The notes below the pieces were generated by a model. The model searched no databases and had not been told where the DNA came from. It was given only the letters and a program-made list of their open reading frames with translations. DNA of 64,000 nucleotides, taken from the NCBI GenBank assembly GCA_030407085.1, contig CM059582.1:11017501-11081500 (forward strand). The letters are read 5' to 3'. Positions 35,871 to 47,039 of this stretch are shown here, in pieces. Origin of the DNA: Trichopria drosophilae (lineage: Eukaryota > Arthropoda > Insecta > Hymenoptera > Diapriidae). Each line of letters opens with the position of its first letter. Position 1 is the first letter of the stretch. The translations under genes and the position numbers were made by a program.

Positions 35871-37205
35871 CCTTTAAGGACGGGACGGACACTTTTTGAA
35901 TTCAAACTTCAGTTCTGTATTGGATAATGTTATGGCCAGCGAAAAAACTGCACGTACTTATGTACAAAATTTTACTACTAAAGTACTGAAATTGGTCCAA
36001 ACTCGTTCTAAAAATATACAGCTGGTTTTTCCCGAAAATTCGAAAATTTTTAAAACAGTATTTTCTTAAATGTGCAATTTGCACCCGGGAACATCAGTGT
36101 GGAGTACACGGAAACATAAAATACCGCGTTCAAAATGTTTGAGCTTCAAAATAGTAACGAACACTCTTCTAAATTTCCAAATGGCGACTTGAAAATGGTG
36201 CTCAAAGAGCTGATTTGATATACTATTTCTTTGTTTCTAAATCGGCAATTGCTCCATAACTTCAAATTTATGTTTTTGATGGTCCTGATTACGAATATGG
36301 CTCACAGAATTTCTTAAAATATTAAATCATCAAAATGGTCACTAAAGGATTTCAGGGCACGCTGAGTACAAATATGAATTATAGATTAATAATTTCAAAT
36401 AACGGATTATTTTGGTACTCTTGGATTATTGAACGTGTAAAAGTCATGAAAAATGTGGACGTTGCCATAAACTATATTGCCATTACCATAAAACAAATGC
36501 AATAGTCGTAAAAAATGATGAAAAACTACTTATTCTAGTCTAGTGTTTATTACAGGAAAGTTTAGAAAATTAAATCTTTCATTTCCCCTGTTACCGTATG
36601 ACAGAAATATTTACACTAAAATATTTAAATAGAAAATATAGTTATAAAAAGATACGCATTTTATACTAAATATAACCATAAATGTAAGTCGGTTAATACC
36701 CATAAATATTTTAGAAATTTCGTCCGCCATATTGGATCCACTCTTTTGGATTTCGAAAATTTGATCTCATATTTGTAATCAGCGACCACAAAAACAAATT
36801 TGGTAGACAAGTTTGATAGGAACTTCTATCGGTTGGCTAATGAGGAAATAATGTACAAAATCAGCTCTTTGAGGGACATTTGCAAGTTGACATTTTGAAA
36901 TTTTCAAAAGTGTCAATTACCATTTTGAATCTGGAACATTTTAAGCGCGATATTTGGTATTTACGTGCATTCTGGATTGCAAGATTGCTGACTTGAGAAA
37001 AAACTATTCTAAAAATTCGCGAGTTTTTAGGTAAAACAAGCTGTATCTTTTTTAGAACAATTTTTAGATCAATTATTCTTTTGGCAGAATTTGAAAGAGC
37101 AGACTTTTACACGTAAGAAACAGAATGGGCATTTTTTTCTTGGCCAAAACCTTATAGATTAAAGCGCTGAAGTCTGCTTTCAAAAAAGGTTCATCCACAT
37201 TTTGA
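35867..37205. mobile_element. large foldback element starting TTAA-CCCTTTAAGGACGGG
   Basis: TTAA (35867-35870) is followed by CCCTTTAAGGACGGG, the type of end known from piggyBac-like elements. A left arm (about 35880-36235) and right arm (about 36850-37205) are reverse complements over roughly 350 bp, for example CTCAAAGAGCTGATTT near 36203 against its complement near 36859, and TACAGCTGGTTTT against its complement near 37034. The centre (36240-36850) includes a CGCCATATTGGATCC word and AATCAGCGACCACAAAAAC. The right terminal TTAA is lost. Confidence 0.75.
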
Positions 37206-37480
37206 ATTACTAAGTGTACTTGTTTTGCAACCATTTTACTTTAAATGACTATCATAGAGATTTTTAAAGATTAAAATAAATAGACTATGCAATAAGCTAC
37301 AACATTGTCTAAAGAAAGCTCCTTCGCAATATCATTGGATTTGTACTTGACATGTAGCGTTACCTTCCATTAGACACATCCTCATATCTTGCTGGAGATT
37401 TCAATTGTGTACTTTACTATGCAAAAGTTATCACAAATACAATGAAAACTATAGAAAGATATCAAGAACGTTGATTCTGG
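37206..37480. other. short spacer
   Basis: Nothing supported. ATCAAGAACGTTGATTCTG just before R2 copy b recurs as GTCAAGAACGTCGATTCTG near 40371. Confidence 0.4.
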
Positions 37481-37957
37481 TTCCATTATTCGATAAAACA
37501 CACTTCTACAGAGCAACCGACTTGTGTTTTAAACCGATCTGTGCTAATTAAAAATTCTTCGTTTTGATTTAATTACAAATGATAATGTGACCTCATTCTA
37601 ACATCACTTTTGATATTTTGTATTTTTAAAATCGTCAGTTCTCGATTTAATGTCCAGAGAAGAACTTTATATGCTATTTATGTCAATTATTTTCATAACG
37701 ATCTAATTTTATTGTTTTATCACATTTAAATTATCTGCATGCCTCCTATTTTAAGAGCAGAACAAGTTTTATGTTTTAAAATCATTTTATTGGGATAATT
37801 TTAACATCCGTGTCAATGCGGCTACAAGAAATATAAGTTGACACATATTTTGCCACAAAAATCTTAATAATTATGAATTCTTGCATTGAAATATTTTTGT
37901 AACAATATTTTAAATGGTAACGAACGGTAGAATTTAATAAAATGTCCCCTAATGAAT
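37481..37957 (+). repeat. dispersed repeat R2, copy b
   Basis: Copy of 32631-33103 in the same orientation. It ends about 21 bases upstream of the candidate exon at 37979. The ATG at 37952 belongs to the repeat. Confidence 0.9.
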
Positions 37958-37978
37958 AATGTCCCCCCTGGTTTTCAG

Positions 37979-38140
37979 TACTGGCATGGAGGAAGAATAT
38001 CAAAGTTTCTAAAACTTAAAGAATTATTTGGAAATTCTATTGACGGTCACAGTTATCAGGATGATTGGGAGGGAGTTTCAACAAAGCCAACATTTAAAAA
38101 TTCTCGAAGCATCGGAATCATTGAAAATGAAGTTGATTAG
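37979..38140 (+). CDS. candidate exon, unknown protein
   Basis: A pyrimidine-rich acceptor CCCCCCTGGTTTTCAG precedes a 53-codon frame beginning YWHGGRISKFLKLKELF and ending in TAG at 38138-38140. The middle (DDWEGVSTKPTF) looks protein-like. If the frame continued instead of stopping, a weak donor GTTGAT at 38132 would leave phase 0. That fits an acceptor at 38453-38454 before the next open frame, so the two could be consecutive exons. It could also be a fragment of a transposable element or a pseudogene. I do not recognise the family. Confidence 0.25.
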   Translation, partial: YWHGGRISKFLKLKELFGNSIDGHSYQDDWEGVSTKPTFKNSRSIGIIENEVD

Positions 38141-38454
38141 TGTTTAAATTCTTTATGAATAGTTGCTTCCAAGGTAAAAACGAAAAAATGTCTACATTGT
38201 ATTTTGGCTAGAAAAGAGAAAAGTGTTAATGGTAATGATATCTACTCAAGTAGAAAAAAACCAACACAGGTCATTGATGTCGAAAATGATTGATGCTTTT
38301 AATTTGAAAACTATAAATTACAGCATTACAATAGTAGACACGAAAGATCATTTTAGAATATGAAGAATTTCGTTCTTATCTCCTAAAACTCTTCGAAACG
38401 TAGTTGGGGACGTATTCATCTGTGAAGCTCTGTCTGATCATCCATGTTCTCCAG

Positions 38455-38865
38455 ATCTCTCTAAGTGTCACTTATTCTGACGACTCTGGTCTAATCAGAA
38501 CTGGTTTCGTTACGCAGCACTCAAAACTAAATTTAAAAAATGTATTCGACCCTTGGGACATCCCAAAGAATGACACATTTTTTAGGCATAGAATGAGTAT
38601 TCTAATGAAAGAAAGCAGGCTGTATTTTTACATGGCAAAAACATGTTGTGCAAAGCATATGACCTACCAAGTTATCTATACATCCAGCGAAGATTGGGTA
38701 ATCCATGCGTCAGAACCTGTGGAACACTCAAGAACAAATATGTATTCTACATTCATCACAACATCATATTGTAACTTCTGTTATGAAAATAACCAGCCTT
38801 GTAATGTACTTAAAATCAGAAACACTCCCTGTCACCATCAAAATTGGTCATCACACATAATGTAG
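38455..38865 (+). CDS. candidate coding frame, possible last exon, Cys-containing
   Basis: The frame is open from 38404 and has no ATG until 38593. An acceptor TTCTCCAG ends at 38454. From there it encodes 136 residues to a TAG at 38863-38865. Notable parts are FDPWDIPKNDTFF, then a CC pair, then a C-x2-C, and two more cysteines near the C-terminus before NWSSHIM. About 450 open bases is unusual for chance here. Alternatively, an unspliced 90-residue protein would start at ATG 38593. No domain is recognisable, and the opposite strand has no comparable frame. Confidence 0.35.
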   Translation: MSLSVTYSDDSGLIRTGFVTQHSKLNLKNVFDPWDIPKNDTFFRHRMSILMKESRLYFYMAKTCCAKHMTYQVIYTSSEDWVIHASEPVEHSRTNMYSTFITTSYCNFCYENNQPCNVLKIRNTPCHHQNWSSHIM

Positions 38866-38869
38866 CTTC

Positions 38870-39170
38870 GTACATTAAAAAGACTAAGAAAAATTGTTGT
38901 TTAAATTGAAGATGTAGCTTAACGATTTCGATTGGCATTTAGGTCAGTTATCGCCTGCATTGCAGCTAATCGGTTATTGACCTCCCGATGGTAGAACAAC
39001 AAGGCAACCTTAACGCATTTCAAGGTCAGGAAATTTAACACCCACTCGTCTAAGGTGATGTAACATTCACCCAAAGCAATCTTCACGTTGGTGGTAAACT
39101 GTAAAATTCAGTGTACCGAATTCGGTTGATGTTTACAAACAACTGAATTACATTCGATAACGCTGAAAGG
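38870..39170. other. spacer with modest G+C
   Basis: Nothing specific. If the preceding frame is real, this would be its 3' region; AATAAA is not obvious in the first 100 bases. Confidence 0.3.
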
Positions 39171-39174
39171 TGCA

Positions 39175-39560
39175 AAACACAACGGTAGTGAATGATTTTT
39201 GCCGCTGGAAATCGGTGCACAATTTTGTCACCATCGTGCAGAGGCACGATTTATCAAACGCAAATGCAAGCGGATTGGTTGTTCAGTCTCGCGTGTCACT
39301 TCCGTTTTACTTACCATCGTATTCCGGTTTTGGAGGGAAAAAGAGAAATACAAAAAAAAAAGAAGGGAAGCAAAATTCGCAAGCCGGACGGACGAGCAGT
39401 CGACACGCCTACGATCCATTGTTCGACCTAATTTCCAGGAAAATAATGCGTATTCACGCACTTGTACGTGCTCAATGCGCAAATGCATCCATGCTGCCAC
39501 TTAGCAGCGTGTGCACTCATTATGCAACGTTCGGGGCCGATGGCGTAGGTAACAAATGTA
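39175..39560. promoter_or_regulatory. G+C-richer block open in several frames
   Basis: At least four overlapping frames (153 and 101 codons plus, 90 codons minus, among others) are open across the same DNA, so no single one stands out. A purine tract A9GAAGGGAAG lies near 39352-39370. The 153-codon plus frame starts at 39170 and shows no domain. Conserved non-coding DNA is more likely than a gene. Confidence 0.3.
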
Positions 39561-39714
39561 ATGGAAAGCAATCGTTTATATTGTATTTCATGTGGACCAT
39601 TTGTAAAATTGATGAACATAAAAAGAGCTAACGTCACTGAGATAAAAATTCTCTGGTACTCCCGTTCGTAGTCAAGTGAGTCTCTTACTAGGTGTTGAGC
39701 TTTTGATAAAGAGA

Positions 39715-40010
39715 AAGGTTGGTACCCTAGTCAGAGCTCAGTTTCTAGGGTTTCGAGAAGCAGAAATCAAAATTTCCTCCAGAAAATTCATGGTTTATTT
39801 TCTTGCAATCAATCAGGAAGGTTGGTCAAAGGGGAGCAAGATGTCCTACTTTTTTCTCGAATTGATATAGACCATAACAAAAGGGAAAAAAGTTTATATT
39901 TTAGTTGATTGAGATGATCATGAAGTTCGGTCAGGGGAGAATAAGATGTCCCAATTTTTCTTGGATTGGCAGAGACCGAAGGAAATGGAATCGAAATTTG
40001 AACCCATGTC
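39715..40010. repeat. tandem repeat, period about 105 bp, about three units
   Basis: AAGGTTGGTC...GGGGAGCAAGATGTCC (from 39818) matches AAGTTCGGTC...GGGGAGAATAAGATGTCC (from 39923), and a weaker unit starts near 39715. Each unit continues with a TTTTTCT(C/T)G(A/G)ATTG block and an AGACC(A/G) block. The frames here are by-products. Confidence 0.7.
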
Positions 40011-40149
40011 AAACATTAAACGTCGCGTCAACTATTTCGTGGTCCTAATCAGGATAGTAAAATTTGCTAAACTGCATCTGAAAAAGTATATTTTTTCAAT
40101 ACACGAGTTTAAAAAAATGGAATTTAATTCTTTAAAACCTCCCCATCAT

Positions 40150-40660
40150 TCGAGCCATTGATCGAGAAATCGGACTAACGTCCATGCACTGAATTCAAAC
40201 TTCACACGTCGAAAGTCAGATTTGTAAAGCGAGTCGAGAGAGGCAGTGACGTTGCCGGCGCCATCACCCACTTCCCGTTGCGCAGTAACAATCAATATCT
40301 GCGAGATACATGTGCTCGCCGTCTGCTAGAGAATTGTGTTCGACGAATGTCCTGAATTTGGATTCAGATGTCAAGAACGTCGATTCTGCTCCGAGCACGT
40401 TGTGGTGATGGATGCATTATGGCGCTTATATCGTTGACAATTAGTGAATCGTATTAGTCCCCGAAATGTCTCAAGCGTCGACAATAGTCAAAATGATATA
40501 CGATTAACAGGGTGCTATTTTAATATTATTGACACCAGGGGTTCGCCAGGTTATTTATTGCTCTGCAACCGATGGCGAGTATAACCAGGATAATGTGATG
40601 AAGATGAGACAAGAGCAATGATCATTTGAGCGTCGTTGTCAGGGATGCTGGATGATTATT
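40150..40660. promoter_or_regulatory. G+C-richer block without frames
   Basis: About 500 bp with high CpG (GACGTTGCCGGCGCC near 40248) and almost no open frame on either strand. This argues against coding and fits an enhancer, promoter or non-coding RNA exon. There is no direct evidence for any of these. Confidence 0.3.
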
Positions 40661-40669
40661 GAGGGTCTC

Positions 40670-41140
40670 CAGGGCCAAAAACATGTATTTTGCGACTTGT
40701 GTATCAAACTGAGATTTTATAATTTGTTGAAACATTTACATTTCTGGAATACTTCAGAGAACTTTGTATAGCGTGTTGTCAAACGATGATTTACATTCTC
40801 TGAACAATCTGTTCAATAATGTGTTTTTCATCCGTAAACTGACCGTTCAACTATTTCAGAGCTGTCAAGAAGTTAACTCGCATATGCTACAATTTTTTTA
40901 TATACATTATACGTATTGTCAAAATACAAAAATTTACTATGCTAAAATATTCGAAAACTCTAGTAACTTTGACCAGAAATTACTAAAATTTTCGCATAAT
41001 AAAATTCTATACCTAACTTGCTACCCAATATGGTAAAACATGTAAGGTCATCTTTTTACATGTAAAATACAACAAGAGGTTAAAATTTGCTCGGTAATTC
41101 CAGAGAGGTTCATTGCAAACAAATGAAGGAGTCATATTTT
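40670..41140. other. AT-rich spacer
   Basis: A 90-codon frame at 40764-41036 has no ATG start and AT-driven composition. Not called. Confidence 0.35.
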
Positions 41141-41149
41141 GTAAGTTAT

Positions 41150-41305
41150 GATTATAAAAGATATTTCGGAAATGATGTACGATGGTCCAAAGTAAATTCT
41201 CTTTTGCTACCATGACAACGAAAATAATGTCAAAAATGTACATTTTGATACACTTAACCTCACTTTTCTCAGGAATGCGACGTGATAGGAAAATTCGAGA
41301 AATCG
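41150..41305 (+). repeat. dispersed repeat R3, copy a
   Basis: Matches the tandem units at 46547-46720 through GTCCAAAGTAAATTCTCTTTT, CACTTAACCTCACTTTT and GCGACGTGATAGG. Confidence 0.75.
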
Positions 41306-41309
41306 ATAT

Positions 41310-42080
41310 CTGACGTAAAATAAATTAGTATTTGGAATCCTCTTACAATCAACGGAGTATATTTAATAAATCAAAGCCAGATATGAATTTAAATGCCAAA
41401 TGATAATGTTTCCCATTATCGTTAACCAATTCATTTTAGTGCACGTTTAATTATGATATTATTTAATTAGTTATATTTTTCTCCGAACGCGTTTACCATA
41501 CTGCATCAGTTGTATACATTTAATTAATAAGCGCGGGGGTTTGTTCATACGAAGCATTCAAATTAATATTACTTTAATTTATTTATATTTTAGTCTAATG
41601 GATTTACTCTCACATATGGAAGCGAAATATAATGCTTGCTTTTATTTGGTATTCCAGAACATATTGGTGATGCTAAAGACACAGTAAAAATTTCTGTTGT
41701 ACATTTACCATTAATTGAAAACTAGACTTAACTAAACTTATACTTACACATAAAGTGTACTTTTTCTAAGTGTTTGAAATTAGTGATGGGAATTGTAATC
41801 ATACGATTATTTTTCGCAAGTGAGACATCATCAGAATTTCGCTAGCAAAGTTTGCCTTTATAATAGTGATGTATTCAAAGTTGAAAAAGAGATAAAAGAC
41901 GAAAACTCCATGAAAAATCTGAAACAAAAAGAAACAGTATTATTTACTTTATTTCTAAAACAAAAGTATACATTTTTTATTCATCCACTATTAATTCAAT
42001 GACTTACTAGCAGCTAGTAAGAACCAGAAGAAATGTAAGCTATTACCTAAATAACACATGACACGGAAATGTTTTACTTA
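41310..42080. other. AT-rich spacer, nothing seen
   Basis: No exon, RNA gene or bounded repeat is supported. Confidence 0.4.
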
Positions 42081-42084
42081 TATT

Positions 42085-42305
42085 CAGTAGAGTTCCGGTA
42101 TAATTGTGTCTCGTTATATTTACCAGTCGGCGCTCTCTTTTTCCCCCACCTTGCGGGCTGGAGCCTCATGAAGGTCCTGCTGTAACGGCACGAACATAAT
42201 GCGACTGACGGGAGTGGGAGAAACGACACTTCCCTTCTTTTGGTAAATATTACGAGTCGGGAGGGAAAGGCGAAGAACCGGGTGGGCAAATATACCAGGA
42301 CTCTT
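42085..42305. mobile_element. CAGTAG-ended MITE, copy 2
   Basis: Matches 20120-20351 along its length in the same orientation (TTGTGTCTCGTTATATTTAC, GAGTGGGAGAA, GGCGAGGAACCG-like). The left end is CAGTAGAGTTCCGGTAT; the right end is eroded after GGACTCTT. The minus-strand 96-codon frame is not a gene. Confidence 0.75.
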
Positions 42306-42309
42306 AAAT

Positions 42310-44630
42310 GAGCTCTTAAAGAAGTCTTACTTATGACTTCTCGAAATATGCTCGACATTTTCAACGTACCTCATTTCAAATCCTCTTCGAGTTCTCAGTT
42401 TCCTTTAGATTAACTAGATGGCGTTCCAATCCAAAACTGAATTTGCGCGACATTGGTCATATTGTCATATACAAACCGATTAACGAAATAATTACCATTT
42501 AAAAAGTTATAAATTATGATACATATGACAAAAAGAAATGAATTTTAAAACATTCATAAAATATAATAATTAAAAACAAAGAAAACTGCAATATATGATT
42601 CAGTACAATTTAATTTTGAGTTCATTAAATTATTTCTATCAATTATTTTTAAGCTAAGAATAAAACCTCATAAAGATACGCTGTTTAGTGAGACCACATT
42701 TTCGAGGTGTTTTATAGAGCTCTTAAAATCGATGTACTTCATTCTAAGTGCACATTCCGAGTAGTTCTTAATACATCTTAAAATATATTATATAAACTGC
42801 TTAAACAGCTCTTAAAGATGACTGGTGGTTAATTTAGAGATTATAAATACTCAATACGCAAAAATGATTTTCGTTTGCAAAAAATATTATTTTTTGAAAT
42901 GTTTAAATGTCGTTCCAATTTTTAATTATTTTATCACTAATACTTGTAAAAATGACATTTTTAAAGATTTTTCGAAATGTATAATGATTGCCAGTGCAAT
43001 ATTGCCGCATTTCAACTGAAATCTTCATTTTAGCTCGTGTAAATACAGTTTGTTTGATACGCTCAAAGTTAATCGTTCAAATACGGTCAGCCGAGTATAA
43101 CCGAGTTAAACATTAAACAGGGGTAGGAGAGGATGCAGATGTACAAGTCTTTCATTTCAAATTATAATTAGAAATATTAAATGATGTCGGTAGTCTGTAA
43201 AATATCCACTTAAGTTCCAAAAAGAATATTTATTTTATATTTTTTTAATTGCTTTTATTTTTATTATATCTAAAAGTTTACGCCCATTATTCACAAATTT
43301 ATGTATTCAAAGCCAATACAAAAAATTGTTAAAAAATAGTGAAATTCTTCAGTTTCAAAAAAAAGTCAGCATTGTTTTATTCTATATTTAACAAAAATGA
43401 TTACTTCAATTTTTAAAAAGTGATATGCTGATTATAATGAAGTGCAAACAGAAAAGCGATTAGAAACGAAACGACTTAAAAAAAGTGACTTACTAAGTCA
43501 GAGTACTTACGGACATGCGTACTTTCTTCAAATCTAGGAAATGGAACATCTCGTTCGACGTGTTTTTCCCGCGTAAAAAAAAAAGTAAGGCGTCGACACA
43601 TGAGGTTCGAAATCATCGAAATTTAATGAATGAAGAGGCGTACCCGAAGCGGTTTACTGAATAAAATCGTTGGAAATCGGGTTAAAGAAAGCATCGCACA
43701 TAAGATTGTATACAATCGGAGTTCCATGATGGTATTCACCAATTATAATTTCTATGATTAGCTCGCACAATGCGTCGAGATATAATCGCCATTGATTCGA
43801 TGGCATTTCAATGGAGCGTAAACAGTGTTGCAAAGAAATTCATGAATTTGCTTAAAAGATTCTTGCATTAAGAAACGGAGCGATAGCATTTCAAATTTGA
43901 GACAGCTTGATGCGATGTTCCCTTGCGAAATCTTGTTAGGCAATTTTATTGTTATTTGCTACTTCCTGAATAATTGACTGAATGTTCATTAGCCATATTG
44001 TAATTCAATCGGGGGAACTGGAATAGAACCCCCAAAGAGCTTTTTAAGACATCTTCAATGCTGATCCTAAACAACTCTTTAAGTGATATTTAAGTACACT
44101 TATGCCTGAATTTTAACAAAAAACTGCCAATAATCGAAGCGAGATTTAAACAATGCATTTTACTGTTTTTCAATATTTATTTTAAAAAACATATAATTTT
44201 CTAAAGTAATAGGGGAATATTGCATAATTTAGAGCAGGGACCACTGCACTCAAAAAAAGCTTTTAAATTTCTCAGAATGGTTTCTGAATACCAGACTCAA
44301 GAAAACTGAATATTTATGGTACGTAAAATAGTTTGGTTGGCAAATATAAGAGGAGGAAGTAGGTGACGTTTGGCAGCAGCCCTAATTTAGATGTATTGGT
44401 CCAATAACCGATCTGGCTGGCACTGATAATCCAAATAATTCAGTATCTTCGAAGTTGCATGAACCAAAGTAGATCCAACTATACCAGTTTGGAAATTTAT
44501 TTTTGAAATTGTCCAGGGCATCCTATTAAGTTATCTAAATACTAGATAATCAATATTTTGGTGCTTAGCATTGAAAGCCTCCAGGAGAAGAACAGTGGAC
44601 GGCATTGAACGTTTAGGTCGTTTCCAATAG
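42310..44630. other. AT-rich DNA, no gene seen
   Basis: No exon is supported. A small inverted repeat GGGGGAACTGG...GAACCCCC stands at 44011-44034. A modestly G+C-richer patch (43540-43740) has no frame. Confidence 0.4.
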
Positions 44631-44870
44631 GAGAATGGTCGTGGTTTGTCCGGACCCATTGTCAAGGTTACGTCTGACACGATTCCTTAAGACGTCACCG
44701 CAGGGCATCCCACGTACCTGTCTTTGTCAGATGCGACCAGCGAGCGGAAATGCGTCAAGGCAATTCGCCGGTCCGATGAGACTAAGCCATCGAAAGACGC
44801 TGCAAAGTGTCATTCATTCCAATCCTGGACTTTTTTTTGGGGATTCTTACCGGCCGTCTGTTTGAAATTT
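44630..44870 (+). promoter_or_regulatory. G+C-richer block, possible exon remnant
   Basis: An acceptor-like tract TGTCTTTGTCAG ends at 44731. Two overlapping plus frames follow, 44724-45065 (113 codons, non-ATG) and 44635-44865. Neither translation shows a domain, and no donor is evident. It could be a pseudo-exon, but I treat it as non-coding. Confidence 0.25.
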
Positions 44871-45069
44871 TTAAACGAGGAAATTGCACTCGGTTTTGCA
44901 CACGAGCAGACTGGAAATAGATTAAGGTGGCTCACCAAGAACTCCCGTCAAAAGAAGTTACTCGCTGATTATAAAGCACATAGCAAGACTTCAGTTGAAA
45001 CTAGAATAAAATTTAATAACGAAATGGAATGGAAGAATATTGTGGTTACCGCTGTGGAATATTGAGGGA

Positions 45070-46420
45070 ATAATGGCGATGCTAATGGTCGAATTACTGA
45101 CGGGAAACAAGTAATAAAATGTCGAGGGGTGTTAACCATGATCTAAGTAAAGGCGTTTTTTGACAATTACTAGATGACAAAACAATGTTTCCAAAGTTAT
45201 TGCTACTACGGTTAAGTTTTGAAATATTTCAAGTTCTAAAATTGTCCAACTAATAATAAAAACAAGTTCAAAATTATATACAAGTTCTTTTTAGGTAAAA
45301 TTAGGACAGATCCTTCCTGAACATCGCAGTAGTACAAATTGAATATGAATTTTACCAAAAAAAAAGATATGATCTCGTTGTGGTCAAAATCCACTGAAAT
45401 AATTTCAATGAAGAGCAAAGCATTTAACCAATTACATAATGATTTGGGTCAGCCAAGTAAACACTTGCTTTGATTATTAGCATTTGTTGTAAGCAAAGTT
45501 TCTTATCTTTGGAAATATTTTAAAATACGATTTGTTTCAGGGCGAAATCAACATAAATTGAGGAATTAACCAATTATGCGGATTGATTCGGTTTTAAGAG
45601 AAAATAATTGTATTAATTACCCTCTAAAATCGATTATTAATTAAATGAAAGGCTATATGATGATAATTCTTGTATACTAAAGTCATTTCCTGCATAATTC
45701 TATGGGTTTTTAAAAAATTAACAAAAGTTCTGATGATTAATAAATAAATTCGAATTTAATCGAACAAGAGTTACTAACTTCAAATTTTTTGTTTTAAAGT
45801 TGATATCAAGTTTTGTTTAGCAGAGTTCGGTGAACTACGGGGAAGTTTAGCATTTGAAATAACGAAACAATGATATTTTTATAGTGAGGGGAAGTTGGCA
45901 TCTCATTTATGCACTCTATTGATTTTAGAGCCTAATTAATAAAACCTATTATAAACTCTAGAACTATGATGGATGCTAATAAATACGGCTTTTATAAAGA
46001 TTCTAATAGCTGATACGCTAACTTCACAGACAAATTTCTGTACAAATCAACTAAATGTCCAGAACCATCAGCTACTAAATATAAAGTTACGCGGTAAGGA
46101 TCTATTAAGATTAATCGAAAAAGTCCTCCAACTTAATTTTTTATAATTAATTTGTTGATTTACCACTCTATTAATTTATGAAATTGGATTTTAAGAATTG
46201 AATCCGGAAAGTAAGTTCGTAATGTTGACTGAATATGTGGTTCCAGTTAGCACCTAAATAACACTGCGCTGTAAATTTTAATTTTTCTGCGAATGAAATG
46301 TCACCTACTGTTTCCGAAAGGATTTTTCGTGCTAAAAGATAGCGCTGGCAGAGTTTTTCTTTCTTTGGTACCGACTACCAATATTTAAATATATACGTTT
46401 GATTTTTAAAAACTCGTCGT
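45070..46420. other. AT-rich spacer, nothing seen
   Basis: No exon, RNA gene or bounded repeat is supported. Confidence 0.4.
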
Positions 46421-46546
46421 CGTATTTTATCCGCAATTTGGAATCTGATTCCATACTCGTTATCAGCGACCACAAAAACCTTCGATATCTGGAAAACTCA
46501 TCCGTGTCAAAAATATGGCCAAAACCCCACATTTAATACATTTAAA

Positions 46547-47035
46547 GCGCCATCGTTTCCAGCATAAAAAAAGTATCTCAGTAATGATGCTTCGATTGTC
46601 CAATGTAAATTCTCTTTTGTTACAAAGAGAACGGAAATAGTGCCAAAAACTCATATTTTGACACACTTAACCTCACTTTTTTAGAAAATGCGACGTGATA
46701 GGGAAATTCTTCTCGCGCCATCGTTTTCAGCACAAAAAAATACTTTAGAAATGATGCTGCGATTGTCCAAAATACAGCAGACCCTCCCATTGTGTCGCTC
46801 TCTAGAAATCCTGTGATAGTGTCGCAGTGCGTTCCTCTGATAGTGTCGCAGTAAGTTGACCCGTCTCATATCAACATATTGACCACGAGAGGGGTTTAGA
46901 ATGTAAGGAATGCGGAGAGTGGGAGTGCGACACAGATAGAGGATTTGTTTCCCCTTCGGTCCCGAGGGGGTGACACTATGCGAGGGACTAATTTACTACA
47001 AAGACAGCCGAAATACTGCCACAAAACAATTTAAT
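46547..47035 (+). repeat. repeat R3, two tandem units, the second split by a MITE
   Basis: GCGCCATCGTTT starts at 46547 and again at 46715, a 168-bp period. The second unit follows the first up to GATTGTCCAA (46770), is broken by the MITE at 46775-46990, and resumes as TTTACTACAAAGACAGCCG, matching TTTGTTACAAAGAGAACGG of unit one. Copy a is at 41150. Confidence 0.8.
46775..46990. mobile_element. MITE inside repeat R3
   Basis: The ends are inverted: CAGCAGACCCTCCCATTGTGTC on the left and the complement of AATTAGTCCCTCGCATAGTGTC on the right. The interior is G+C-rich with GATAGTGTCGCAGT twice. It is about 216 bp and interrupts the second R3 unit. The ends resemble pogo-like MITEs. Confidence 0.75.
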
Positions 47036-47039
47036 TTCC

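Noticed and set aside
39170..39631. 153-codon plus-strand frame as a gene
   Set aside because: Several other frames on both strands are open over the same bases, and the translation has no motif. Composition explains it.
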